A stretch of 64,000 nucleotides of DNA from JBGPQJ01 sp963709295 (GCA_963709295.1 CAVPVW010000002.1:186001-250000); one strand, 5' to 3'. Counted from the first letter of the stretch, positions 1-9,679 are shown. A program made the numbers and translations. The notes: a model not told the origin generated them from the sequence alone.

Positions 1-546
1 TCCTTGAGCGCCACCACGCTGTCCAGAATGCTTCGGCGGGACTGCGGGTCGATGCCCACGGTCGGTTCGTCCATGTAGATGACCTTCGGTTTGTGAAGCA
101 GCGCGACGCCGATATTCACCCGCCGCTTCATGCCGCCGGAAAACTTAGCCAACCCTTCCTTTTTGCCTGTCCGTTAAACCGATGGTCTCCAGGATCTCAT
201 CCACCCTTTTCTTCAAGGCGGTTCCCCGCAGACCATACATTTTTCCCCAGAAGACAAGATTTTCCCTGGCGGAAAGGTCTTCATAAAGGGCGATATCCTG
301 GGGGACCACCCCCAGTGATTCCTTCACCTTCATCGGCTCATTCCGGATCGAGTGTCCCAGGATGCGGGCATCGCCTTCATCCGGTCGAAGCAGGGTGGAC
401 AGCATGGAAATTGTGGTTGTTTTTCCAGCTCCGTTTGGACCGAGAAGGCTGAAAATTTCACCTTCACGGACGGTAAAGGATGCACCAGCGACTGCTTTAA
501 TTTCACTAAATGATTTTTTGAGATTGGAAATTTCGATTGCGTTCAT
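1..546 (-). CDS. ABC-2 type exporter ATP-binding protein, 3' end outside window, frameshifted
   Basis: ATP-hydrolysing subunit of a drug/lipid/antibiotic-type ABC-2 exporter. Visible: Walker A GPNGAGKTTT near residue 40, Q-loop VVPQDIALYEDLSA, signature SGGMKRR and Walker B VIYMDEP followed by TVGIDPQSRR. The first ~134 codons are open, then TAA at 145-147 stops the frame; dropping one T on the minus strand (base 147) restores VGKFSGGMKRRVN, which continues to the window edge. I therefore read it as one gene with an extra base, probably a sequence error. Start MNAIEISNL is chosen at 546 because GGAGG lies just upstream; an adjacent ATG at 549 is the alternative. It follows the 59-residue membrane protein gene on the same strand. 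The permease is presumably beyond base 1. Confidence 0.85.
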
Positions 547-603
547 CATGCCTCCATAAAATGTAACCATTCCTGCCAATTTCCAGGTGGGATTGGATGC
601 TGG

Positions 604-783
604 TTATTTGTCCAGCGACGTCACTGCCAGGCAGAACAAGCCAACTCCCAGGAACAGGGTCAGGGTCTGCAAGGAGGCGACTCCCAAAATGTTCAGGACA
701 ACTGCCGCGACACTCATGGCGATCGCCAGCCCCTTGAACACCAGGTCGATGATTTCGCCCACTGATTTGGTTTTGGTTTCCAT
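604..783 (-). CDS. Small membrane protein, 59 aa, two predicted helices
   Basis: Unrecognised. Translation begins METKTKSVGEIIDLVFKGLA and ends VTSLDK. Two hydrophobic stretches, about residues 17-34 and 38-54, joined by a short loop, suggest a helical hairpin in the membrane. ATG at 783 has a good ribosome site, AAGGAGA, seven bases upstream. It sits 57 bases before the ABC ATPase on the same strand, so it is probably the first gene of that exporter operon and may be an accessory subunit; this is inference from position only. It diverges from the two-component genes across a 200-base spacer with a palindromic site. Confidence 0.7.
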   Translation of the reverse strand: METKTKSVGEIIDLVFKGLAIAMSVAAVVLNILGVASLQTLTLFLGVGLFCLAVTSLDK

Positions 784-887
784 AGCTTATCTCCTTTTAT
801 TTTGAAAATCAAATTTATTATTCTGACATTAGTATAGGTCTACAAGCGAGACCTGGCAATTGAGCGTTCGGTCATCTTCACCATTGT

Positions 888-916
888 CCATCGTACACTG
901 TCCGTCCGTACAATGG
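888..916. promoter_or_regulatory. Candidate operator: inverted repeat between divergent operons
   Basis: CCATCGTAC (888-896) and GTACAATGG (908-916) form an inverted repeat matching at 8 of 9 positions, with an 11-base spacer. It lies between the exporter operon (leftward) and the sensor kinase/regulator pair (rightward). LuxR/NarL-type regulators bind such dyads, so binding by the neighbouring response regulator is a reasonable guess but not shown. Confidence 0.4.
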
Positions 917-985
917 CAGGATTTCAATTCCGATATAAAATATAGTTAATCATGAAATACGAAACCCTCCTCTCATTTATCCAAG

Positions 986-2164
986 GTGGACCGCGACCCC
1001 TTCTTTTTCATGGGTTTTCTAACCCTGGTTGTGGGGACAATGTATATCGTTACACTGGTCAACGTCCCTGAGCTGCGTCAACCGGTCACATTCATCGTTT
1101 TCACCCTGCTGGTGGGCATTCACGTCATCCTGCACTGGTATTTGTACAGAATCGCTGAGAGATCACCTGCCTGGGTAACCGGATATATCATCCTCCAGGG
1201 TCTGCTTGCTTTTGTGATCTCGGTTATTTCAGGAACCTTGGGGTTGGTTTTTGCCCTGTTTATGGGCTTGATCGGCGAAAGCGTTGGTTTATTGGGAATT
1301 AAGCGTTGGGGCTTGCTCGCCTTGACGTATTACCTGATTCTTTCCATGATCTGTTTTGCCAATCTTACAGGAATTAATTCGATTGGTGGATATTGGCTGG
1401 TGACCATCGGGGTTGTTATTTTCATCGTGATCTATGTCACCATGTACATGCGACAGACTGAAGCCCGGGAACAAGCCCAGGCATTGCTTCTAGAGCTCGA
1501 AAAAGCCAATCGCCAGCTGTCCGAGTACGCGGACAGGGTTGAAGACCTGACCATCGCCAACGAACGCCAGCGGATGGCGCGGGAACTTCACGATACCTTG
1601 TCACAGGGTTTGGCCGGTTTGATATTGCAACTCGAGGCGACCGATGCCAACCTTGCCACGGATCGTTCGGATAAGGCCCGCGAGATAATCCAGCAATCCA
1701 TGCAGCAGGCCCGCGCCACGCTGGAATCATCCAGACGGGCAATTGACAACCTGCGGCAACCCGAACCCAAAAGCCTGGAGGGAGCGATCCGGAGGGAGAT
1801 CACCCAATTTTCAGAATATTCCGGCCTCCCTTGCGAAACACGACTTGAGATTCCCGGTCGATATCTTGAAGAGATCCAGGAAGCAGTGGTTCGCTCCGTT
1901 GCAGAAGCACTGAACAATATCGCCCGGCATGCGGAAGCCCAAAAGGTGGAAATTTCTGCGTTGAGTGAGAACGGTAGTTTGAGACTCGTTCTCAAGGATG
2001 ATGGGAAGGGATTCGACCCTGAAAACATTCCAGCCGGGCATTATGGGATTTTGGGAATACGCGAGCGGATACGCTTGGTTGGCGGGCAAATGGAAATCAA
2101 CAGTTCATCGCAAAGTGGAACAACTCTCATATTGACGATTCCTTTGAACGATGAAGAAGAATAG
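986..2164 (+). CDS. NarL-family sensor histidine kinase (HisKA_3)
   Basis: Membrane sensor kinase. Five or so hydrophobic segments fill residues 5-155 with no obvious extracellular domain, then a coiled linker (160-195), the HisKA_3 phosphoacceptor MARELHDTLSQG with His202, and an HATPase_c domain: N-box EALNNIARHAE (308-318), G1 DDGKGF (338-343), G2 GHYGILGIRER (351-361). It ends inside the following response regulator (14-base overlap), the classic paired arrangement. The start is uncertain: GTG at 986 has no ribosome site. An ATG at 952 in another frame would read MKYETLLSFIQ and, if one G of GG at 985-986 were surplus, would run straight into VDRDPFFFMGF; this looks like a natural N-terminus and would be one more one-base break. 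Confidence 0.88.
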   Translation: MDRDPFFFMGFLTLVVGTMYIVTLVNVPELRQPVTFIVFTLLVGIHVILHWYLYRIAERSPAWVTGYIILQGLLAFVISVISGTLGLVFALFMGLIGESVGLLGIKRWGLLALTYYLILSMICFANLTGINSIGGYWLVTIGVVIFIVIYVTMYMRQTEAREQAQALLLELEKANRQLSEYADRVEDLTIANERQRMARELHDTLSQGLAGLILQLEATDANLATDRSDKAREIIQQSMQQARATLESSRRAIDNLRQPEPKSLEGAIRREITQFSEYSGLPCETRLEIPGRYLEEIQEAVVRSVAEALNNIARHAEAQKVEISALSENGSLRLVLKDDGKGFDPENIPAGHYGILGIRERIRLVGGQMEINSSSQSGTTLILTIPLNDEEE

Positions 2165-2825
2165 CACTCCCATGGCTCCTGTCCGAATACTGATTGCAGA
2201 CGACCATTTGATCATTCGCCAGGGACTGCGCCTCATCCTCGAGACCGAGAAGGATTTCGAACTGGTCGCCGAAGCAGCTGACGGCGCAGAGGCCCTCAGC
2301 CTTAGCGCTGAACTACACCCCGATGTGGTGTTGATGGATCTGCGCATGCCCGGCATGGATGGATTGACTGCCATCGAACGGCTGCGAGTCGCACAACCGG
2401 ACGTCGCCGTTGTCATCCTGACCACCTTCAACGAAGATGAGTTGATGCTGCGCGGATTACAGGCTGGGGCTCGTGGTTATTTACTCAAAGATACCGACCG
2501 TGCTTCCCTATTCGACACCATTCGCGCGGCGGCAAGAGGCGAAACACTCCTGAAACCTGAGATCATGACCAGGGTGCTTTCGTCTGCTGGGTCTCATCCA
2601 CCTGGAAAAGCAGCGTTGGAGACTCCTTCGATCCTGACTGAACGGGAAAGCCAGGTGTTGGAAGGTGTGGCGCGAGGCGAGCGCAGCAAGGAGATCGCCG
2701 TCCATCTTGGGATTTCCGAGCGGACGGTCAAAGCCTATCTGGCGAGTATTTACGACAAGCTGGGAGTGGATTCCCGTGCAGCCGCCATCGCTGTGGCCGC
2801 CCAAAAGGGACTACTAAAGAATTAA
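2151..2825 (+). CDS. NarL/FixJ-family response regulator
   Basis: Transcriptional regulator partnered with the kinase just upstream. Receiver domain residues 11-125: acidic pair DD at 17-18, phosphoacceptor Asp63 in VVLMDLRMPG, conserved Thr in LTTF and Lys in LLKD. A LuxR-type helix-turn-helix covers about 160-218 (LTERESQVLEGVARG, then SKEIAVHLGISERTVKAYL). ATG at 2151 lies inside the kinase gene; ATG at 2172 (MAPVRILIADD) is an equally good start. Likely target is the divergent exporter operon, by analogy with similar clusters; the dyad at 888-916 is a candidate site. Confidence 0.9.
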   Translation: MKKNSTPMAPVRILIADDHLIIRQGLRLILETEKDFELVAEAADGAEALSLSAELHPDVVLMDLRMPGMDGLTAIERLRVAQPDVAVVILTTFNEDELMLRGLQAGARGYLLKDTDRASLFDTIRAAARGETLLKPEIMTRVLSSAGSHPPGKAALETPSILTERESQVLEGVARGERSKEIAVHLGISERTVKAYLASIYDKLGVDSRAAAIAVAAQKGLLKN

Positions 2826-2828
2826 CAA

Positions 2829-3927
2829 ATGCCTGAATTCATGCCCGCACTCGAATTAAACCGCAGGTTCTACTTCGAGTGCGTAAGGCCTGCCCTGGAC
2901 CATCATTTTCCCAACCTTGAACATGCGGCGGCCCTCATCGGCTACGGCAGCGAAGTGCTGGGCTTTGACACCCCCATGTCCATGGACCACAACTGGTATC
3001 CGCGAGTTTATCTATTCCTGCAAGAAAAAGACAACGAGTTGGCCTCCCCCATTCGCGAGATGCTCAGCCGTGAACTGCCGCATGAATTCCTTGGCTTTCC
3101 AGTGGATTCTGTTCCGTCGCCCGATGAGCCGGGTACTCGCTGGATGGAGCCAAAAAGCGAGGGTCCCGTTGAACACAGGGTGACCCCGCTCACTTTGCGC
3201 GATTTTGCTTTAGAGAACATGGCTTGGGATAATTCCGAACCGCTGAGTCCGGTAGATTGGTTGACATCGCCATCCCAGGTTTTGGGAACGATGACCGCAG
3301 GTGCGGTTTACTTTGATAATGTCGGGGAATTGACTCGTTTTCGCGAAACTCTGGTATGGTACCCCCAGGATGTCTGGTTGTACCTGATGGCTTCCACTAT
3401 GGGACCGCATCGGACAGGAGGAACACCTCATGCCTCGCGCCGGCTTTGTCGGAGATGAACTAGGCTCTGCATTGATCGGTTCACGGCTGGTGAGGGACAT
3501 CATGTCCCTATGCTTTCTGATGGAGAAACAGTATGCCCCCTACCCCAAATGGTTTGGGAGCGGATTCCAGAACCTCGCTTGTGCCAAAGAATTGTCCCCT
3601 AGCTTATGGAGCGCTCAAACCGCTGAAACCTGGGGAGAGCGTGAAAAAGCACTTTGCAACGCGTATGAAATCCTCGCCAAGAAACATAACACGCTCAACA
3701 TCACCGAATCGAGTGACGGAGCAGGTATCCAATTTTCACGGACGACCCTTCAAAATTATCCATGCTGATAAAGTGGCTCAATTGATTGTTCAGCAGTTGA
3801 CCGACCTTGAAGTCAAGCGAATCGCAGCCAAAGGGCTCATCGGTGGAATCGATCAATGGAGCGATAATACAGAATTACGCTCGAATCTTACCCATTGGCG
3901 AAAAGGGATAAGAAACTTTACGAATAG
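2829..3927 (+). CDS. DUF4037 domain protein, broken by three one-base shifts
   Basis: Resembles DUF4037 proteins, which carry a nucleotidyltransferase-like N-terminal region; function unknown. The N-terminal motif region GYGSEVLGFDTPMSMDHNW is clear. The reading frame breaks three times. An extra base near 3399 moves from LMAST to WDRIGQEEHLMPRAG. An extra base near 3709 joins NITE to RVTEQVSNFHGRPF. A missing base near 3901-3909 would turn HWRK into a natural end KKLYE with stop at 3925-3927. Each repaired segment fits the family, so one ancestral gene of about 365 codons is certain; whether it is a pseudogene or bad sequence is not. It begins four bases after the response regulator stop, in the same direction. 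Confidence 0.7.
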
Positions 3928-4035
3928 TAAAACTCTCCCAAAAAAAAATGCCGTAATGACTGTCATTTTCTCTCATATTTTTTTTGAGGGCTAGAATAAT
4001 TCCCAGTAATGGATACGGGGTGTTAGAATTGAGCC

Positions 4036-4638
4036 ATGCCAAAACAAAAACTCAAATTCAATGACGCTGCACCAGACGTAGAGGTGACCGCTGTCGATGG
4101 CACAAGGATGAAGTTGTCATCGTTGTGGCAAAACAAGGTCCTGATTCTGGCCTTTTCGCGCCATTTCGGCTGCCCCCAATGCAAGGAAATGTTGGATGAA
4201 TTAGTGACAGGCTATCCCGAATTGGAAGGCGCAGGCCTCTCCCTGGCTGTTGTCACGCAGGGAACCCTGGACCAGACGAAAGAGTTTTGCGCTGAGCGCG
4301 CTCCCGGCATCCTGTGCCTTTCAGATCCTGAGCGAAAAGTATATGCTGCCTTCGGGTTGGAACGCGGAACCCTTCGTCAGACCTTCCTTTCTGCCCAGGT
4401 TTGGAGGTCCAACCGCAGGCTGAAGAAGACCCGTGGTTGGAACACAGAGCTGCCTCCTCCAGGACAGGATTCCATGTTGATGTCCGGGACCTTCGTCATC
4501 GGACCGGATGGACTCGTCCGCTTACCCTACTACTATGAAAATATCGCCGATCACCCCCCGCTGGACCTGCTTGTCAAGGGAATCATGGGTGCTGATTGGA
4601 AAAAACCACTTGGATCGCCGATTACACCTGAAGCATAA
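4036..4638 (+). CDS. Peroxiredoxin-like thiol protein (AhpC/TSA_2 family)
   Basis: Cytosolic thioredoxin-fold protein, 200 aa, no signal peptide. The active-site motif is FGCPQCKEM with Cys46 and Cys49 on the first helix, preceded by the peroxiredoxin-like start FNDAAPDVEVTAVDG. The pair CPxC at the position of the peroxidatic Cys is typical of the peroxiredoxin-like family that includes SelL proteins, where both positions may be selenocysteine; here both are Cys codons. The C-terminal part contains the usual MLMSGTFVIGPDG strand. It may reduce peroxides or disulfides; substrate unknown. It precedes the ABC permease gene by 26 bases. Confidence 0.78.
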   Translation: MPKQKLKFNDAAPDVEVTAVDGTRMKLSSLWQNKVLILAFSRHFGCPQCKEMLDELVTGYPELEGAGLSLAVVTQGTLDQTKEFCAERAPGILCLSDPERKVYAAFGLERGTLRQTFLSAQVWRSNRRLKKTRGWNTELPPPGQDSMLMSGTFVIGPDGLVRLPYYYENIADHPPLDLLVKGIMGADWKKPLGSPITPEA

Positions 4639-4664
4639 TCAGACGATGGGCGGGGAAAAATTTA

Positions 4665-5825
4665 ATGAGAACACTATCACTATCATTTTTTCTGGCAGGC
4701 AAGGAGATATGGAGAAACCGTGGTCGTTTCCTCCTTTTCAGCCTTGTCATCGCATTGATCACCTTACTGGTCCTGTTCATCGCAGCATTAGGCGAAGGTC
4801 TCGGCAACGGGAACAGGGAGTACATCGCCAATATCAATGGCGAGCTGGTCATCTTCCGCGAAAACTCAGACTTTAATATCACAGCAAGCCGCCTCGACCA
4901 GACAACGGCCAGAGCCGTTAGAAGGGCTGCAGGTGTGGCAGATGCAGGCGCGATCTCCACGTCCACAACTGCCATTGTTCTTCCAGAGGACGTTTTAAAA
5001 GTCTCCCTGCTGGGGGTCGAACAAGGCCGCCCCGGATTTCCCACAATTACAGAGGGACAGGCTTTCAGCGGCGGTCTGGCCAGGGAAGCCATCGTGGACA
5101 GCAATGTCTTGTCCCGGAGCAATATCAACATCGGCGATGAGATCACCGTTCGGTCCACCCAGGGAACCGAGGATGAGTTTTACGACCTGAAGGTGGTCGG
5201 CACCACCGACGGCCAATCCTACTTTTTCCAACCGTCCATCTTTGTATCCCCCCAGACCTGGGAGCGTATTCGCCCCAAATCGGCAGCCGAGTTTTCCAAC
5301 GTCAATCCCAACATCAACATCGTGGCAGTGAAACTCGAAGATCCTGCGCAGCTGGAATCGGTCAAGGCCGACCTGGCAGAAACGGTTTCGAATATTGAGG
5401 TGGCGGACATCCCCACCACGATCAACAATATTCCCGGTTATTCTGCGCAGCAAGGAACCGTGCAGACACAGGGCGGATTTACACTTCTGATTGGCATCCT
5501 GGTGATCGGCGGGTTCTTCCAAATCCAAATCCTGCAGAAGGTACCTCAGATCGGGGTATTGAAAGCCATCGGAGCGTCCAATGGGGTCGTCGGCTGGGCC
5601 GCGGTGATTCAAATTCTTATCGTCACTGCCATGGGCGTCTTTATCGGCGGCGCATTGACATTCATCTTCTCGTTGTTTTTCCCACCCAACATTCCCCTGG
5701 TCTTCAATGGGCAGGCATCCGCGCTGGCTCTCCTGGCGCTTCTGTTAATCGGTCCGGCTGGCGGTATGGTCTCGGTCATTTATGCCGTACGAATCGAACC
5801 TCTCAAAGCACTACGGCTGGCATAA
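4665..5825 (+). CDS. ABC transporter permease, FtsX/MacB (DevC-like) family
   Basis: Membrane subunit of a type VII-like ABC system. One helix near residues 21-41, a large extracytoplasmic MacB_PCD-type domain (about 45-255), and three C-terminal helices (roughly 263-285, 305-332, 345-372) make up the FtsX fold. 386 aa is a normal length. Start ATG at 4665 follows GGCGGGG. Its ATPase partner starts 12 bases after its stop, so the two are co-translated. Such systems are mechanotransmitters or exporters rather than importers; the cargo cannot be read from sequence. Confidence 0.88.
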   Translation: MRTLSLSFFLAGKEIWRNRGRFLLFSLVIALITLLVLFIAALGEGLGNGNREYIANINGELVIFRENSDFNITASRLDQTTARAVRRAAGVADAGAISTSTTAIVLPEDVLKVSLLGVEQGRPGFPTITEGQAFSGGLAREAIVDSNVLSRSNINIGDEITVRSTQGTEDEFYDLKVVGTTDGQSYFFQPSIFVSPQTWERIRPKSAAEFSNVNPNINIVAVKLEDPAQLESVKADLAETVSNIEVADIPTTINNIPGYSAQQGTVQTQGGFTLLIGILVIGGFFQIQILQKVPQIGVLKAIGASNGVVGWAAVIQILIVTAMGVFIGGALTFIFSLFFPPNIPLVFNGQASALALLALLLIGPAGGMVSVIYAVRIEPLKALRLA

Positions 5826-5837
5826 GGATGGAATGAC

Positions 5838-6560
5838 ATGACCACAACCGCCCTCGAAGTCAAAAATGTGATCAAGACCTTCTCTAGCGACTCCGGCCCG
5901 GTCAACGCCGTGGACGATGTCTCGTTTGAAGTGCACTCCGGTGAATTCGTCGCGCTGGTTGGCCCCAGCGGTTCCGGCAAAACGACCATGCTCTCGATCC
6001 TGGCTGCGCTCCTAACCCCCACCGGTGGCCAGGTGCTGATTGACGGCATGGATCTTTCTCAAATGAGCGACAAGGAGAGGGTGGCGCTGCGCAGGGAGAA
6101 AATCGGGTTCACATTCCAATCCAATAACCTTATTCCCTTCTTGAATGCCAAAGAAAACGTCGAGTTCATGCTCAGGTTGAACAACCGGCTGGATCATACG
6201 GGACGGATCCGCTCGGAGGAATTATTGGCCAGGCTCGGGTTGGAGCAGCGTCTGAAGAATTTACCTTCCCAGATGTCGGGCGGTCAGCAGCAACGGGTCG
6301 CCATTGCCCGGGCTCTCATCCACAACCCGACCCTGGTCCTTGCAGACGAACCCACCGCCAGCCTCGATACAGAACGGGCTTTCCAGGTGGTCAAAACCTT
6401 TGCAGCCCTGATCCACGAGAATCAAAGGGCGGGGATCATGGTAACGCACGACCTGCGGATGTGCCAGTTCGTGGACCGGATTTTACAGATGAGAGATGGA
6501 AAATTGGTGGCGATCATCGACAAGCCGAATGAGATCACGGCACTCGCCAGAGGCGAGTAG
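5838..6560 (+). CDS. ABC transporter ATP-binding protein, LolD/MacB/DevA type
   Basis: ATPase partner of the permease upstream. Walker A GPSGSGKTT (42-50), Q-loop FTFQSNN (91-97), signature MSGGQQQR (146-153), Walker B LVLADEP (166-172), D-loop SLD and switch His in VTHD are all intact. 240 aa matches the LolD/DevA class. The gene starts 12 bases after the permease stop. Nothing suggests a dedicated periplasmic partner here. Confidence 0.9.
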   Translation: MTTTALEVKNVIKTFSSDSGPVNAVDDVSFEVHSGEFVALVGPSGSGKTTMLSILAALLTPTGGQVLIDGMDLSQMSDKERVALRREKIGFTFQSNNLIPFLNAKENVEFMLRLNNRLDHTGRIRSEELLARLGLEQRLKNLPSQMSGGQQQRVAIARALIHNPTLVLADEPTASLDTERAFQVVKTFAALIHENQRAGIMVTHDLRMCQFVDRILQMRDGKLVAIIDKPNEITALARGE

Positions 6561-6613
6561 TCTGAGGTCGTCTTCGTTCCGGCGCTCACACAGATATTGC
6601 CAGGGAATTACCC

Positions 6614-7656
6614 ATGTTGTTGGAAAATTACAGACCTCGCTCCAGGCTGGTCACCAGGGTGACGGAAATTCGCGCGCCAAAATTTCCGGTCATCGACGCC
6701 CACAATCATCTGGCTGAGTTCGGGTGGAATGCAGTTAATCTTTTGACCGTCGGGGAAATCTGCGACCTTCTCGATGAAGCAGGCGTCATTCACTATGTTG
6801 ACCTGGACGGAGGTTGGGGGAGGACATCCTTCAAGCCCATCTCGACAAGCTCATGCCATCCACCCGATTTGAAGTTTTCGGCGGAGTCGAATGGGGAAAG
6901 TGGACTGAATTGGGAGATAAGTTTCCCGAATACGCTGCCAGACGGCTGGAAGTTCAAAAAGCCTGGGGAGCCAGTGGACTGAAGATCTGGAAGCCACTCG
7001 GTTTGCATGTGAAGGACGGAACGGGCAATCTCGTTGCGGTGGATGACCCCCGCCTGAACCCCATTTGGGAATCCGCGGGGCAGCTTGGCCTGCCGGTCAT
7101 GATTCATGTGGCGGACCCCGTGGCTTTTTTTGATCCCGTCGACGAGACAAATGAGCGTTGGGAGGAGATCGGCGCCAATCCCAACTGGGCGTTCCCCTCT
7201 CCCCCCTTCCCAGCCTTTATGACCATCCTGGAAGGACTTGCCCGCGTGATTTCCAGACATCCTCAAACAACATTCATCGGCGCGCATGTGGGCTGTTATG
7301 CGGAAAACCTTGAATGGGTGGGAGCGCTATTGGACCGTTGCCCGAATTTCCATGTGGACATCAGCGCCCGAATTGGAGAGTTGGGGCGCCAACCTTACTC
7401 AGCAAGAAAGTTTTTCCTAAGGTATTCAGACCGGATTCTCTTCGGGCTGGACGGTGGCCCAAGCCCGGAGGCTTACCGTCTCTCCTACCGGTTCCTTGAA
7501 ACAGACGATGAATATTTTAATTACAACGCTGGAGATATTCCGATGCAAGGTCGTTGGTATATTTACGGGCTGCATCTCCCCGAGGACGTATTGCAGAAAG
7601 TGTATCGCTTGAATGCAGAGAAAATCCTTCTATGCCCAAGCGGTTCCCAGTCTTAA
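6614..7656 (+). CDS. Amidohydrolase-2 family metal hydrolase, frameshifted
   Basis: TIM-barrel metal-dependent hydrolase. The first metal motif is VIDAHNHL (His30, His32). Later features include LPVMIHVADP, FIGAHVGCYAEN and the metal Asp in LFGLDGGP. The frame from 6614 ends at 6982, but the homologous sequence continues in another frame through GEDILQAHLDKLMPSTRFEV to 7656. Adding one G to the run at 6816-6820 (TGGGGGAGG) joins them as VDLDGGWGEDILQAH. This is a homopolymer deletion, probably a sequence error. Substrate unknown; relatives include decarboxylases and lactonases. It ends tail to tail with the next gene, overlapping four bases. Confidence 0.8.
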
Positions 7657-8453
7657 TCGAACAACTTAAACAAGGATTTTCCAACCCATTCCTTTGGTGC
7701 GCTAAGCCCCAACAAGGCTGCCACCGTTGGCGCGATATCGAGGACAGACACCGGCATGGTCCATTGCTCCGATCTAATTTTGTTTCCGGAAATGATCAAC
7801 GGGACAGTCATGTCCTGTGGATTCTCCGTGCCGTGATCATGGTCGTGTCCCCCGTGGTCGCTGGCGATAACCACGCTCGCCGAATCGGGAACTGACTTCA
7901 GCAATCTGTCGATACATAGATCAGCATTTCCCAGTGTCTGCAAATACTCAGGCGACATCCAACCATGCCGGTGGCCGGCTGTGTCCAGGCAGCCAAGATA
8001 AACAAAGATAAAGTCAAAACTGGAAGATGAAATAAATGAGGAGGCGATATCCACAACCTGATGATCGCTCTCACCCAATGGTAAATCTTGTGATTCGGCG
8101 CTGTTAATGCAAACCGAAATGTCGAGCGAGCCCGGGCGGGATATGTCGCGAAGTTGTTCCCAGTTGTAAAATGCAGCTGTCTTGCCACCAGCCTGCTTGA
8201 CCAGATCGACTAATCCGGGAGTCTGCCAGTCGGATGAATTCCAATAATTGCCGATTGTGCCGTGGACTTCTGGAGGGACCCCTAGAAAGATCGAAGTAAT
8301 GCAGGGGAGAGTCACAGAGGGAACCACGGTCTGGGCGCCGAAAGTATAAGTTCCCTTCTTCAACAATCCCTTAATAGTGGGTGTTTCAGCCTGCAATATC
8401 GCGTCCGGGCGCATTCCATCCACAAGGATAAGGACCACTGGGTCATGGGTCAT
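7653..8453 (-). CDS. Type I phosphodiesterase / nucleotide pyrophosphatase-like protein
   Basis: Alkaline-phosphatase-superfamily enzyme, 266 aa, apparently cytoplasmic. Metal and nucleophile motifs: VLILVDGMRPD (Asp12), nucleophile Thr48 in PSVTLPCITS, then the Asp-His in LDTAGHRHGW and SDHGGHDHDHGT, which supply the remaining two-zinc ligands. Shorter than secreted NPPs and lacking a signal peptide. Members hydrolyse phosphodiesters or nucleotide pyrophosphates; substrate not predictable. It is convergent with the amidohydrolase and divergent from the MFS gene. Confidence 0.82.
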   Translation of the reverse strand: MTHDPVVLILVDGMRPDAILQAETPTIKGLLKKGTYTFGAQTVVPSVTLPCITSIFLGVPPEVHGTIGNYWNSSDWQTPGLVDLVKQAGGKTAAFYNWEQLRDISRPGSLDISVCINSAESQDLPLGESDHQVVDIASSFISSSSFDFIFVYLGCLDTAGHRHGWMSPEYLQTLGNADLCIDRLLKSVPDSASVVIASDHGGHDHDHGTENPQDMTVPLIISGNKIRSEQWTMPVSVLDIAPTVAALLGLSAPKEWVGKSLFKLFD

Positions 8454-8510
8454 GAGAAGCTACACTCCAATTGGATTTAGGCAATTATAGTATCATGGGA
8501 TAAACAAGAA

Positions 8511-9665
8511 ATGAAAAAATTCTGGCCGTTCTCATTCTACTTTTTCTATTTCGGCGCCATTGCGACGATGCTCCCCTATCTGGTGCTGTATTATGGGGAA
8601 TTGGGTCTCGCCGGCCGGCAAATCGGTTTCCTTACCGCATTGCCTCCGCTCATCACCCTGATCAGTGCACCATTATTGACCGGGATTGCTGACTCGACTC
8701 ATCGCCATCAACTCGTGCTTTCATTATCTCTCCTTTTTTGTATTTTTTTCATCCTGGCAGTCTCAATGGTCACATCATTCTGGCAATTACTGCCGCTGAT
8801 TGTGATGTTCGCGTTTGCCATCGGCCCGGTCAACTCCCTGGCGGATAGTGCAACCATGACCATGTTGGAGGGAGAAAGGGAAATGTACGGACGGGTACGG
8901 TTGGGAGGCTCGTTTGGTTGGGCGGTTGCATCAATCATGGCAGGATTGGTCATCGAACAGAAAGGATTGCATGCCTCATTTTACCTGTTCTCCATTCTGA
9001 TGTTCGCCACGATGCTGGTTGGACTAAAATTAAAGTTTACCAAGGTCGATGTAAGCGTCTCTGTGCGTCATGGAATTCAGGCCCTGTTAAGCAAACCTCG
9101 TTGGGTGCTGTTCCTGGCGATGGTTTTTGTGGCAGGTGTGGGCTTGGCAGTTGTAAATACTTACCTGCTTTTCTATATGGGCGAACTCGGTTCAACCAAG
9201 ACCTTGATGGGTATTACGATGGTAGTGGCGACAATCTCCGAAATTCCAATTCTCTTTTTTTCAAATCGCCTGATCTCCCGGTTGAAGGTGAATGGATTGT
9301 TGGTATTCGGGGTCGCCATGACCGGACTTCAACTCCTGTTGTTGGCAGCAGTAAATCAACCTATCGGAATAACAATCGTCCAACTCATGAATGGCCTGAC
9401 TTTTGCCACTGTTTGGGTTGCTGGTGTCAACTACGCCAATGATCATGCTCCCTCTGGCATAAGCGCCACAGCGCAGGGACTGTTCGGAAGCATGTTAATG
9501 GGCTTCGGCGCAGCGGCTGGTAATTTTTTCGGCGGAATGTTGATCGACGCGTTCGATGCGCGGGTCATGTATTTTGTATTTGGCATGATTGTGATTGTTT
9601 CGCTTGTGATATTTACTTTTATTGAACGGCGTCTTCCCGCCGAATCCCTGGAGACTGCCATCTGA
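8511..9665 (+). CDS. MFS transporter, 12-TM, LacY/phenylpropionate-permease-like
   Basis: Polytopic carrier, 384 aa, with about twelve hydrophobic segments beginning at residue 5. The pattern resembles the MFS_1-like group that includes sugar and 3-phenylpropionate permeases: an early FYFFYFGAIATMLPYLVLY helix, a loop charge motif DSTHRHQ after helix 2 and YGRVRLGGSFGWA, typical of this group, at helix 5. Substrate unknown. Stand-alone gene closed by the hairpin at 9680-9718. Confidence 0.8.
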   Translation: MKKFWPFSFYFFYFGAIATMLPYLVLYYGELGLAGRQIGFLTALPPLITLISAPLLTGIADSTHRHQLVLSLSLLFCIFFILAVSMVTSFWQLLPLIVMFAFAIGPVNSLADSATMTMLEGEREMYGRVRLGGSFGWAVASIMAGLVIEQKGLHASFYLFSILMFATMLVGLKLKFTKVDVSVSVRHGIQALLSKPRWVLFLAMVFVAGVGLAVVNTYLLFYMGELGSTKTLMGITMVVATISEIPILFFSNRLISRLKVNGLLVFGVAMTGLQLLLLAAVNQPIGITIVQLMNGLTFATVWVAGVNYANDHAPSGISATAQGLFGSMLMGFGAAAGNFFGGMLIDAFDARVMYFVFGMIVIVSLVIFTFIERRLPAESLETAI

Positions 9666-9679
9666 AACCCGTAACAAAA

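Noticed and set aside
7314..7499. Alternative plus-strand frame inside the amidohydrolase
   Set aside because: Shadow of the repaired gene in another frame.
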